Shown here piece by piece: positions 24,297-32,034 of a DNA stretch of 64,000 nt. Every line of letters begins with the position of its first letter. Position 1 is the stretch's first letter. This DNA comes from Vasconcelosia minhoensis LEGE 07310 (GTDB lineage: Bacteria > Cyanobacteriota > Cyanobacteriia > Phormidesmidales > Phormidesmidaceae): NCBI RefSeq assembly GCF_015207255.1, contig NZ_JADEXG010000018.1, forward strand, positions 17,516 through 81,515, given 5' to 3'. The notes beneath the pieces are model-generated. The model did no database searches. It was not told the DNA's origin and saw nothing but the letters and a program-made list of their open reading frames with translations. The translations under genes and the position numbers were made by a program.

Positions 24297-27200
24297 CTAC
24301 TGCGGTTTTGCGCCCAGGCAGCTGGTCAGAACGCTAGCGAGGTTCTCAAGGTAGGGAGACTCGTATAGATGCTGATGTTTGCTCTCAACCATGTGCAGCT
24401 TGAAACGATCCGGGTCGACATGACGATCCCAGCCCAAGAGCAGGCCATCGACTGACTCCACTGCCTGCTGGTTGGCCCACAGCGACTGGGGCTGATAGGG
24501 ATAAAAGCGCGGCACGTAGGTATGGAGCTTGGTTAGCAGGAAATCCAGCTGACCCGGGTAAGGCTTGGGCAGATAGTTCTGCTGGGCGCGGACAAAGGTT
24601 TCGAAGAAGCGATCTTTGATCAGCTGCTCTCGTTCTCTTGCTTTGCCTGAACGAGCCGCTGGCTGAGGAGCGGGAGGCTGCGCTGAATTATTCGGTTTTC
24701 TAGACCCGCGATCTCTGGCCGTCGAAGGCTTTCGGCTAGGACGCTGGAGCTTGTTCTGAACGCCCTGAGTGAGTTTATTCAAGAAGGAGCCCAGATATTC
24801 TATTCGTTCACCAGAATCCCGCTGTTTAAGCTGCTCTAGGTGATAATTTTTGGCATAGCCCAGCCGACGGCGATAGAAATTGGCGGTGAAGAGAAAATAG
24901 CTCCAGTCGAACCGACTGTGCCGGTAGCTCGGTTTGTGATAGTAATAGCGAGCCCGGGCCAGGACGTACTGGTCGAGCTGCGGGTGGGGCGTATCCAGTA
25001 GCGCTGCCAGGGCAACTTCTTCCCCCTGCTGGGTCAGCTGCTGCGCCATCTCATAGACGACGATGCCGCCGGAGCATTGGCCCACCAGCTGATAGGGACC
25101 GTGGGGCTGAACCGTTTGAATTTCGGCGATGTAGTGCGCCGCCATGGCTTCGATTGTGGGTAGGGGAAGCTGCTGACCGTCTAACCCGACCCCCCGCAGC
25201 GCATACAGCGGCTGCTGCGGCCCCAAATGCTTCACTAGCTCGCCAATGCCTAACACATCGCCAAAGCCGCCATGGATAAAAAACAGCGGCAGCTCCGAGC
25301 CGTTGGGCTGGATGGGCACCAGCGATCGCCAGCGGTCTGCCGCTGAGTCTTCCTGGTCTAGCAGTGCCGCTAGCTTTTCTACCGTCGGGTGCTCTAGCAG
25401 GACCGTCATTGGCAGCCGCTGTCCAAAGCGATCCTCAATCTGGGCAAAGACCTCGACTGCGAGGAGGGAAGTGCCCCCCAGTTCAAAAAAGTTATCCTGC
25501 CGGCCAACCTGGTCAATCCGCAGTCCGCTTTGCCAGATCGCTGCCAGGGTTTTCTCCGTCTCGGTCTGGGGAGGCACAAACCGGGCCTGCGATGAGCGCT
25601 GCCGCTGCTGCTGAGCTTCTACCGCCGCTAAAATCTGGGCCGGAGTCACCAGGTCTGAGGCAATCCGATTCCACAGCTCGGATACGCTTGCTCGGCTGAC
25701 CGCAGCGCTCGGCTGAGCTGCGGATTTGGCCTGAGCTTGGGACTGAGCCTGAACCGGGGCTTCTGGCTGGGTCAGGCTGAAATGGAGCGACCGGGCAGCC
25801 TCTGTTGGTAGAGTGTAGTCGGTTCGCTGCGCCTGAGCCTGCTCAAAGTCCTTGCCGATAGCGGCGAGGAAATTGGCGACGGGCTTATTTTTAGCTGTGG
25901 GCAGATAGGGTAGGTGAACGGTGTCTAACCCCCGCTCCACCGCTACCTGGCCGAGGTGAGCCACCATTCGATGCTCCACCCCCCGACCCAGAACGCGGCA
26001 GCTGAGCAAAAAGGTATCGACGCTGAGCTGGCTGGCCTCGGCCCGGGCCAGGATGACGCCTACTAGGCCATAGTCACCAAAGCGATCGCGCACCTCCACT
26101 ACCCAGCAGTCGCCCTCAGACTGGCAGAACTGGCGGATATCGGCTTCTGAACGGCGCACCGTAGTGGCGTTGAACTGGTTGGTGCGCTGGGTCAGCTGGG
26201 CCACCCGGGCCACCTGCTCAGGCTGGACGGGCGTAATCTCAATTTGGAGCTGGAGCCCCTCGATGAAGCTTTCAAAGCTGACCGTTTCCTGCAAAAAGCG
26301 ATCGCGCTCAATATTCTGCTTGTAGAGCTGGGTGCGCTGGCTATCAGCCTCGGTCACCTGGAGCTGGTCGAAGGGCCAAGCCTGTTCCAGAAACTGGGGA
26401 ATTTTCTCGGTCGCCTGGGGCAGCTGTAGCGTCAGCACCTGGGGACAGCTGGCCCGCACCTCTGAGCATTCGATCGGATTGTCGTCAATGAAAATGAAGC
26501 TGTCCAGCCCCAGGTTCAGCTCCTGAGCCAGGGAGCGAATATTCTCTGACTTGGGCTGCCAGTTAATCCGGCTGCTGACCAGGTGAGATGGCTTTAGCGG
26601 CATATCCTGGCGCTGCCGAAACACTTCATCCACGTCTTCTTCGACGTTTTTACTGCACAGGCAGAGCAGCATCCCCGCCTGGCTACGGGCAACCATAAAG
26701 TTTTGCAGCGCCAGCCAGGGCGCATCCAGGCCAATCCCCTGCGGCCCAATCTCGCCGCAGACGCCCTTCCACAAGGTATTGTCGCAGTCCAGCACGATTA
26801 CCTTATAGGGGGCGCGGGTTAGGGCCGAAAGCTGCCGTGCGATCGCGCTTCCCAGCGCCGTAAAGTACAGGTCGGTGTAGGGGATATGGCCCAAGCTGTC
26901 GCGCTTGGCGTCGTAGAAAGCATCGACCGGGTAGCGCTGCGCAATCTGGTCTGCGGTCGTCACGTAGATTCCCTTACAGGGCTCCAAGGCCGAGACGAGC
27001 TGCTGCTGGAGCTGCTCGAACAGCGCCGCGTAGGTTGCTTCGGCAGTGGGTGAAGCGGGAGCAACGTACAGCAGGTAAGGCGTAGCGGACTGGGCGGCGG
27101 CGGACTGGAGGGCTGAGATTAGCTCCTGCACGGTCTGCTCCATTGGGGCTGCGGCTGAATCGGCACTGGCTAGCGCCTCGGCCGGTAGCAGGTCTTCAAA

Positions 27201-27536
27201 CCGAATTAGAACGACGTTGGCCCCAGCTGAATTTTGGGCCAGCAGGCTAGTCGGGTTAAGCAGCTGCTGAAAAATCTGGTTGTAGGGCGCAAAGGTGACT
27301 GTACAGTCCAGGCTAAGCGTCTGGCTCCAGAAAGCCAGGCTGTCGGCTAGCGGCTCGGCGGTGAAGGTGGCCGCGATCGCAACCTGCATGGCTTTTTTAG
27401 AATTCTGCTGGCTCGTTGGGACGCTATGCTCACTCAGCTTGGATGCATTCCGATGGGCTTGGCTGACCATATTAAATCTCAGAAACGGCTGCGCAATATT
27501 GATCCGTGAAACTCCGTACCACCCTAGCGTTAGCAC
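24297..27536 (-). CDS. trifunctional FkbH-type HAD protein with carrier and thioesterase domains
   Basis: Domains, numbered from the longest start: an FkbH N-terminal SGNH-like segment (about 50-240), a HAD-IIIC domain with nucleophile Asp250 (VLDCDNTLWKG) and FIFIDDNPIE, a GNAT-like segment to about 575, an acyl-carrier domain with phosphopantetheine Ser690 (DNFFELGGTSLLA), and a thioesterase (about 748-1070). The thioesterase nucleophile motif is GQCSG, so Cys821 replaces the usual Ser. FkbH enzymes load a glyceryl unit from 1,3-bisphosphoglycerate onto a carrier protein. A stand-alone load-carry-release protein without adenylation, ketosynthase or other modules nearby is unusual. Likely starts are ATG 27470 or ATG 27389 rather than 27536. 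A basic, low-complexity insert (about 955-990) interrupts the thioesterase. Confidence 0.85.
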   Translation of the reverse strand: MLTLGWYGVSRINIAQPFLRFNMVSQAHRNASKLSEHSVPTSQQNSKKAMQVAIAATFTAEPLADSLAFWSQTLSLDCTVTFAPYNQIFQQLLNPTSLLAQNSAGANVVLIRFEDLLPAEALASADSAAAPMEQTVQELISALQSAAAQSATPYLLYVAPASPTAEATYAALFEQLQQQLVSALEPCKGIYVTTADQIAQRYPVDAFYDAKRDSLGHIPYTDLYFTALGSAIARQLSALTRAPYKVIVLDCDNTLWKGVCGEIGPQGIGLDAPWLALQNFMVARSQAGMLLCLCSKNVEEDVDEVFRQRQDMPLKPSHLVSSRINWQPKSENIRSLAQELNLGLDSFIFIDDNPIECSEVRASCPQVLTLQLPQATEKIPQFLEQAWPFDQLQVTEADSQRTQLYKQNIERDRFLQETVSFESFIEGLQLQIEITPVQPEQVARVAQLTQRTNQFNATTVRRSEADIRQFCQSEGDCWVVEVRDRFGDYGLVGVILARAEASQLSVDTFLLSCRVLGRGVEHRMVAHLGQVAVERGLDTVHLPYLPTAKNKPVANFLAAIGKDFEQAQAQRTDYTLPTEAARSLHFSLTQPEAPVQAQSQAQAKSAAQPSAAVSRASVSELWNRIASDLVTPAQILAAVEAQQQRQRSSQARFVPPQTETEKTLAAIWQSGLRIDQVGRQDNFFELGGTSLLAVEVFAQIEDRFGQRLPMTVLLEHPTVEKLAALLDQEDSAADRWRSLVPIQPNGSELPLFFIHGGFGDVLGIGELVKHLGPQQPLYALRGVGLDGQQLPLPTIEAMAAHYIAEIQTVQPHGPYQLVGQCSGGIVVYEMAQQLTQQGEEVALAALLDTPHPQLDQYVLARARYYYHKPSYRHSRFDWSYFLFTANFYRRRLGYAKNYHLEQLKQRDSGERIEYLGSFLNKLTQGVQNKLQRPSRKPSTARDRGSRKPNNSAQPPAPQPAARSGKAREREQLIKDRFFETFVRAQQNYLPKPYPGQLDFLLTKLHTYVPRFYPYQPQSLWANQQAVESVDGLLLGWDRHVDPDRFKLHMVESKHQHLYESPYLENLASVLTSCLGAKPQ

Positions 27537-27741
27537 CCGTGGCTCGCCGCCTTTTAGCCGGGGCTTTACAGTTTATTTGTTTATCTATATCTATCTATGT
27601 TTTGGAGGTTAAGCTGACCCGGCTGAATATGTCCTCATTTTGGCCGCTAAGGGAGGCTTGCCCCCTATAGCGCCCGCAGCGCGATCGGCTTCCATGTTTG
27701 GGTAGACTATGTGCTAGGATTATTAACCGTTGGGTGACGAT

Positions 27742-27826
27742 GGGTCGGTGCCCGAGTGGTTAATGGGGGCGGACTGTAAATCCGCTGGCTACGCCTACGC
27801 TGGTTCAAATCCAGCCCGGCCCACCA
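27742..27826 (+). tRNA. tRNA-Tyr (GTA), CCA encoded
   Basis: An 85-nt class II tRNA. The acceptor stem pairs GGGTCGG with CCGGCCC, the anticodon loop reads CTGTAAA (GTA), there is a long variable arm, and the T-loop is GGTTCAAATCC. The 3' CCA is encoded at 27824-27826. It lies 19 bp before tRNA-Thr; this pair is often adjacent in cyanobacteria. Confidence 0.97.
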
Positions 27827-27845
27827 CCTGTAAAATGGAGCAAAT

Positions 27846-27917
27846 GCCCGTGTGGCTCAGTGGTAGAGCACACCCTTGGTAAGGGTGAGGTCACGAGTTC
27901 AATCCTCGTCACGGGCT
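27846..27917 (+). tRNA. tRNA-Thr (GGT)
   Basis: 72 nt; the acceptor stem pairs GCCCGTG with CACGGGC, the anticodon stem-loop is ACCC-TTGGTAA-GGGT giving GGT, the T-loop is GAGTTCAATCC, and the discriminator base is T. CCA is not encoded. A T-rich stretch (27918-27927) follows and may end transcription. Confidence 0.97.
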
Positions 27918-28048
27918 TCTTTTTTCAGATACCTACGGCATATTCAGCAACGCTGTCCATTCTTCCTAGCGTTTATCTATATCACAGGGCGTTTATCTAT
28001 TCGCAGGATTGAAGCGCTCAAAATCTTCCACTCAAAGATAAACATCTC

Positions 28049-28094
28049 TAAACTTATGTATCTAGTTTTTTGGAAAGCTAGTCACATAAGTTTA
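28049..28094. promoter_or_regulatory. 11-bp inverted repeat upstream of the phycobiliprotein genes
   Basis: TAAACTTATGT (28049-28059) and ACATAAGTTTA (28084-28094) are perfect inverted copies separated by 24 bp, with a small CTAG...CTAG pair inside. The 480-bp gap from tRNA-Thr to the first phycobiliprotein gene otherwise has no convincing coding sequence, so this is a candidate control element for the light-antenna cluster. Confidence 0.4.
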
Positions 28095-28106
28095 AGGGCT
28101 TTTATT

Positions 28107-28158
28107 GTTGATACTATCAGCTAAGTAGAAATGCACTTTTGTCGTTGATGCCATCAAC
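28107..28158. promoter_or_regulatory. two dyad-symmetric sites upstream of the apcD4-like gene
   Basis: GTTGATACTATCAGC (28107-28121) and GTTGATGCCATCAAC (28144-28158) share the pattern GTTGATRCYATCARC. The second is a perfect palindrome around its central base and the first has one mismatch. Centres are 37 bp apart, and the second site ends about 240 bp before the ATG. They look like paired operator sites for a dimeric regulator. Confidence 0.45.
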
Positions 28159-28396
28159 AGGCGTTTCTCTTACGTACGAGGTCATAGACATCGATAACTT
28201 GCGAGGGCTAATGTTCGCGCAAGCAAAAGATACAGGGAATGGTTGCTTTAAAGCAATGATTCTTAAAGGCTCCTTATTGAGGTGCCTGTTAACCTTTCGA
28301 GGCTTACCTGACTATTTCAAGATTTATCTTGTTGCCACTAAATACAAAAGCGGATTTTCTCTTAAAACAAAAAACAAACTGTAGGAGGTTTAGTTC

Positions 28397-28870
28397 ATGA
28401 GTATTGTAGCTAAGGTGATTGCTCAATCAGATCGCGCTGACCGATTTTTAAGTAGTGCTGAGCTGACTCAGCTCCAAGATTTTTTCAACGATAGCGGTGC
28501 GCGGATCAGCGCTGCCCAAAAATTAGCAGCCAACCAGCAGAAAATTGTTGAAGAAGGCAGCAAACGATTTTGGGAGCAGTGTCCCAATACCCCTAGCAAC
28601 AGCGGTGACAAGCAAAAAACGGCCCTTTGTCAGCGAGATCAAGGATGGTATATCCGCCTGGTGAGCTATTGTTTGCTGGCTGGCAATTCTAAGCCCTTAG
28701 AAGATATTGGTCTGGATGGAATGCGCGATATGTACGTCTCCCTAAACGTGCCTTTAGCAAATCTAAAACTGGCAATGCGCTGCTTAAAGCAAGTTGCTAC
28801 AGGTCTCTTAAGCTCTGAAGAAGCTGCATTAGCTAGCCCCTACTTTGACCAGCTCATCCGAGCTTTTTAA
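28397..28870 (+). CDS. apcD4: allophycocyanin alpha-type subunit (ApcD4-like)
   Basis: 157-residue phycobiliprotein alpha-type subunit with the bilin-attachment Cys at position 78 (ALCQRDQGWYIRL) and the usual C-terminal SSEEAALASPYFDQLI. It is a few residues shorter than ApcA (161), and the region before the Cys (EQCPNTPSNSGDKQKTA) differs strongly from ordinary allophycocyanin, as in far-red-absorbing ApcD-type paralogues. GGAGG (28383-28387) precedes the ATG. It is followed by a beta-type subunit and an IsiA-family gene in the order apcD4-apcB3-isiX known for the low-light photoacclimation (LoLiP) cluster. The symbol rests on that gene order plus sequence type, not on an alignment. Confidence 0.75.
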   Translation: MSIVAKVIAQSDRADRFLSSAELTQLQDFFNDSGARISAAQKLAANQQKIVEEGSKRFWEQCPNTPSNSGDKQKTALCQRDQGWYIRLVSYCLLAGNSKPLEDIGLDGMRDMYVSLNVPLANLKLAMRCLKQVATGLLSSEEAALASPYFDQLIRAF

Positions 28871-28968
28871 GCTTGTTCATTCGTTTTACCCTGCCCGCTA
28901 CAGGTTCTGAAGCTGAGTAGGGAAGCGCTTTTAGCCCGAAGTCCACATTTTCAAAACTAGAAACAATC

Positions 28969-29454
28969 ATGCAAGACACAATCACTTCGATCATTAACCC
29001 TGCTGATGAGAAAGGCCGCTATCTGGAGGGTAATGACCTTGACAAACTCAAGCAATATCTTCAATCAGGCGCCCTACGCGTTAAAGCGGCTAGTCAGATT
29101 GGTGGAAATGTTGACAGCATTATCAGCAAAACCGTTGAGAAAAGCCTGCTGTACGGAGATATTACGCTGCCGGGTGGCAATATGTATCCTACTCGGCGTT
29201 ATGCCGCCTGCCTGCGAGATTTAACCTATTTCCTGCGCTATGCCACCTATGCCATGTTGGCTGCTGACCCTTCCATTTTGGATGAGCGGGTTCTCAATGG
29301 CTTAAAAGAGACCTACTCGTCCTTGGGCGTCCCGATTGAGCCGACTATCCAAGCTATTCAGGCCATGAAGGAAGTTGTTACCCAACGAGTAGGCGCTGAA
29401 GCCGGGCAAGAAATGGATGTTTATCTCGATCACATCATATCTGGTTTGAGCTAG
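28969..29454 (+). CDS. apcB3: allophycocyanin beta-type subunit (ApcB3-like)
   Basis: 161-residue beta-type subunit, the standard length. Bilin Cys81 lies in [22 protein letters not shown], and the conserved Asn71 (GGNMYPTRR), a methylation site in beta subunits, is present. The C-terminus ([18 protein letters not shown]) matches ApcB. It begins 98 bp after the alpha-type gene and would pair with it as an alpha-beta monomer. In characterised LoLiP strains, ApcD4-ApcB3 complexes absorb beyond 700 nm and form helical nanotubes separate from phycobilisomes; that behaviour is inferred here. The divergent partner and adjacent IsiX-like gene argue against a housekeeping ApcB. Confidence 0.78.
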   Translation: MQDTITSIINPADEKGRYLEGNDLDKLKQYLQSGALRVKAASQIGGNVDSIISKTVEKSLLYGDITLPGGNMYPTRRYAACLRDLTYFLRYATYAMLAADPSILDERVLNGLKETYSSLGVPIEPTIQAIQAMKEVVTQRVGAEAGQEMDVYLDHIISGLS

Positions 29455-29474
29455 GCATTTCTCTTCAAATCTAT

Positions 29475-29498
29475 GGGTCTATTCGCGAGGGTAGACCC
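29475..29498 (+). other. intercistronic stem-loop between apcB3 and isiX
   Basis: GGGTCTA and TAGACCC form a 7-bp stem with a 10-nt loop in the 79-bp gap. There is no T-run, so it is more likely an RNA processing or stabilising hairpin than a strong terminator. It would allow different levels of antenna protein and biliprotein from one transcript. Confidence 0.4.
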
Positions 29499-29533
29499 GT
29501 GCTGAACATCCCTATTGCTGACGACCTACTGCC

Positions 29534-30961
29534 ATGTACGCTTCTGACAAAACCCAAGAATATCCTTGGTGGGCAGGAAATGCCCGGTTTATCGATCTGT
29601 CTAATACGTTTATCGTTGCTCACGTCGCTCAGGCTGCCCTGATTATGCTGTGGGCTGGGTCATTTACCCTATTTGAGCTGGCCGTTTATTCTTCCGATGC
29701 GCCGCTTTACACCCAGGGCCTGATTCTGCTGCCCCATCTGGCCACTGAGGGCTGGGGTATTGGCTCAGGTGGCGCGATTGTTGATACCAGCGTCTGGTTC
29801 TCGATTGGGGCTATTCATATTGTCGCGGCTGCCGTGTTAGCGGGTGGAGCCTATTTTCACTACACTCGACTGCCTGCTAGCTTGGCGAACGCTCCAAACA
29901 ATGCCGCTAAGTTTCATTTTGAGTGGCAAGATGCTAAAAAGCTGGGCTTTATTCTAGGGCATCACCTCATCTTTTTGGCCTTAGGAGCGCTGCTGCTCGT
30001 TGCTAAAGCGCAGTACTTTGGGGGGCTCTACGATGCCTATTCAGACTCGGTACGGGTAGTTGCCTCTCCGACGCTTAGCCCGGCTGCCATCTGGGACTAT
30101 AGAACGCATCTGTTTGATGTTAGAAGCCTAGAAGACTTGGTGGGTGGACATATCTATGTCGCTGGTCTATTGATTGCAGGAGGCATCTGGCACATTCTGG
30201 TTCCTCCCTTCCAATGGGTTAAGCGGTTTTTCTTCTTTTCGGGAGATGGCATTTTATCCTACTCGCTGTTTGGTATTGCCATAGCAGGCTTTGCGGCCTC
30301 TTACTACTGCGGCTTCGATTCACTGGCCTATCCTGAAAAGTTCTATGGCCCTACCTTGGAATTGAAATCGTCACTGCTGCCGCGCTATTACGAGGTTCAG
30401 CCAACCATGGCCGACGGCTATACTAGCCGGGTCTGGCTGGCAAATGCTCATTTCTATCTAGCCTTTTTCTTCTTGCAGGGCGGCCTATGGCATTTTCAAC
30501 GGGCGGCAGGCTTCAATATCAGTAACCTGCTGGAAAACTGGCGGCGAAATCGGCTTGTGAGCAGTGAAAATCCCACGCTGGCTTATCAGCACTCAGAACG
30601 GTTACAGCCCGGCTCCGCTGTGACTTTAGGATACGGTATGCCGGAAGCTGAGCCACAGCCCCAGCTGAAAATAAGACAATACGACGAGGATTATATCTAT
30701 CGGCCCATTAGAAGGATGTCTCAAACCGATCTGACTACCATTAATGGCGTCAAAAAGACGCTGTATCAGACGGCCTATCAGTCCCAGAAAGACAGGTTCT
30801 ATCAATCTTCTAAGCAAGATAAATCTGAGGCTGAAACCTTGTTTGGATATGGTAAATCCTATTCGGATCGCCTGTATGAGAGACCTGAAAATTTGGCAAC
30901 TAAGCCACCTGCATACTCTCGACCCATCGAAACCACAGTTTACGAACCTAGGCTTCAGTAA
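29534..30961 (+). CDS. isiX: IsiA/CP43-family chlorophyll-binding protein with long C-terminal extension (IsiX-like)
   Basis: 475 residues. Positions 1-340 form the six-helix CP43/IsiA chlorophyll antenna: WWAGNARF, AHVAQAALIMLWAGSFTLFEL, QGLILLPHLATEGWG, LGALLLVAKAQYFGGLYD, GGHIYVAGLLIAGGIWHIL and HFYLAFFFLQGGLWHFQRA, with the expected chlorophyll-ligating histidines. The large lumenal loop of CP43 is short, as in IsiA. IsiA proteins usually end near residue 340-350; here about 130 hydrophilic, tyrosine-rich residues follow (for example YDEDYIYRPIRRMSQTDLTT and FGYGKSYSDRLYERPE). No known domain is recognised in this tail. Its position after apcD4-apcB3 fits IsiX of the LoLiP cluster, a thylakoid antenna for low or far-red light. 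Confidence 0.8.
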   Translation: MYASDKTQEYPWWAGNARFIDLSNTFIVAHVAQAALIMLWAGSFTLFELAVYSSDAPLYTQGLILLPHLATEGWGIGSGGAIVDTSVWFSIGAIHIVAAAVLAGGAYFHYTRLPASLANAPNNAAKFHFEWQDAKKLGFILGHHLIFLALGALLLVAKAQYFGGLYDAYSDSVRVVASPTLSPAAIWDYRTHLFDVRSLEDLVGGHIYVAGLLIAGGIWHILVPPFQWVKRFFFFSGDGILSYSLFGIAIAGFAASYYCGFDSLAYPEKFYGPTLELKSSLLPRYYEVQPTMADGYTSRVWLANAHFYLAFFFLQGGLWHFQRAAGFNISNLLENWRRNRLVSSENPTLAYQHSERLQPGSAVTLGYGMPEAEPQPQLKIRQYDEDYIYRPIRRMSQTDLTTINGVKKTLYQTAYQSQKDRFYQSSKQDKSEAETLFGYGKSYSDRLYERPENLATKPPAYSRPIETTVYEPRLQ

Positions 30962-31075
30962 TCGCTTACTGAGAACCCTATTGAATAGGCTATGAGCTCC
31001 CCTGGAAGCACGGATTTGGTGAGTAAAGCTAAGATCAAGTGCTACGGCGGCTAATCCTGGTTTTGCTCACCTATT

Positions 31076-31097
31076 CAAGTAGGCATAGCTCTACTTG
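31076..31097 (+). terminator. possible weak terminator hairpin after isiX
   Basis: CAAGTAG and CTACTTG form a 7-bp stem with an 8-nt loop, followed by GACTTTTGAG, which has only four T residues. Nothing else recognisable lies in the 300 bp between isiX and the gcvT fragment. Confidence 0.3.
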
Positions 31098-31289
31098 GAC
31101 TTTTGAGTTCCAAACGGAGGAAAGCTGGAAATATTTCCGTGAAAGCTCCAAAACATTGCTATAACCTATGCTGCAACTACCACCCAAGCAATGAAGATAC
31201 TGATTAATGACTGACTTATTCATAAGCTTCTCGCTCGGTTCGTGTTACTTCTCTTGCGCTGATTAAGCGAATTGAATTGCCTCTTTCTT

Positions 31290-31385
31290 TACCGTTTGTC
31301 CAACCTTAGCCAGCTCAGACGGCACGTAGGCTAGCGCAATCGGGTAGCCCAGCGTAGACGAGAGAGTGCCGCTGGTGAAGATAAT
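31290..31385 (-). pseudogene. duplicated fragment of gcvT
   Basis: About 95 bp almost identical to 32118-32212 near the 3' end of gcvT; the encoded peptide TSGTLSSTLGYPIALAYVPS matches GcvT TSGTLSPTLGYPIALAYVPS at 19 of 20 positions. It is out of context, with no start or remaining domain, and abuts the end of a broken PIN-domain gene. It looks like a local duplication trapped during rearrangement. Confidence 0.8.
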
Positions 31386-31401
31386 GCAGCACTCACCCGC
31401 G

Positions 31402-31827
31402 TCAACCATTAGCAAATACTTGAGGGACAATATCAAAGGGTTGATTCCCTTTGAAACGGCAAATCTTAAAGTCCCGATCAAGCGTAAAAATTCGTTTTTG
31501 ATTGAGAGCTTCAGCCGCAGCCACTAAGGAAGCATCTGCTAAATCCATTGGCAAATCTCGATACTGCTCCATTAATGCTTGCATCTTGGTTTGCTCATCT
31601 TCCTAGTTGAAGTGAAGTACAAGGATCTGATTAGTAACGTAACCCCATAATTCCTGCTGTGCCGACCAGCCGCCATATCGACCTAACAAGTACATGGCTT
31701 CTGTGAAACATGACCATGTCGTAACCAAAGGTGCGGAAAGATCGGATAAAGCATTGACGCAACGAGTATGATTGATGTCACTCTGGTTAATCAAAGCAAT
31801 CAAAGGAGACGCATCACAAAGAGTCAC
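31402..31827 (-). pseudogene. PIN-domain toxin interrupted by an in-frame amber codon
   Basis: Reading from GTG/TTG-type start region 31827, the frame gives MTLCDASPLIALINQSDINH, the PIN opening with its first Asp, and runs to VLHFN followed by a TAG. The same frame then continues EDEQTKMQALMEQYRDLPMDLADASLVAAAEAL and ends TLDRDFKICRF before a stop at 31402. Both halves are needed for a PIN nuclease of about 140 residues. The N-terminal half alone lacks the DLADASL and LDRDF acidic residues, so the toxin should be inactive unless the stop is suppressed. Confidence 0.8.
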
Positions 31828-31828
31828 T

Positions 31829-31917
31829 GCTCCAATCCTGGTAGCTTGTACTTCTCAACTAGCAGATCTGTGAATGCATCTTTGGGGAGATAGGTAGAAA
31901 TTCGTCTGCCTAATCAC
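31829..31917 (-). pseudogene. 3' remnant of the cognate antitoxin
   Basis: In the frame just upstream of the PIN gene, the minus strand encodes LGRRISTYLPKDAFTDLLVEKYKLPGLEQ and stops by overlapping the toxin start, the usual coupled antitoxin-toxin junction. The frame is closed by a TGA immediately before this segment and no start codon remains. The antitoxin is therefore truncated. Confidence 0.6.
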
Positions 31918-32034
31918 CCGAAGAAAATGGCAGGCAGGAACTTTCCGCCTAGCTACAGCTGATTATACACTGACAGCCCTAGGCAGTTTGCCGCGATCGC
32001 ATCTTGCTGAGGCTTGACCCGTCCCAGATATGGG

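Noticed and set aside
27876..28124. 82-codon frame starting inside tRNA-Thr
   Set aside because: It begins within the tRNA gene and has no recognisable features.
28139..28384. 81-codon frame upstream of the apcD4-like gene
   Set aside because: No family resemblance, no ribosome site, and it overlaps the dyad sites; treated as leader sequence.
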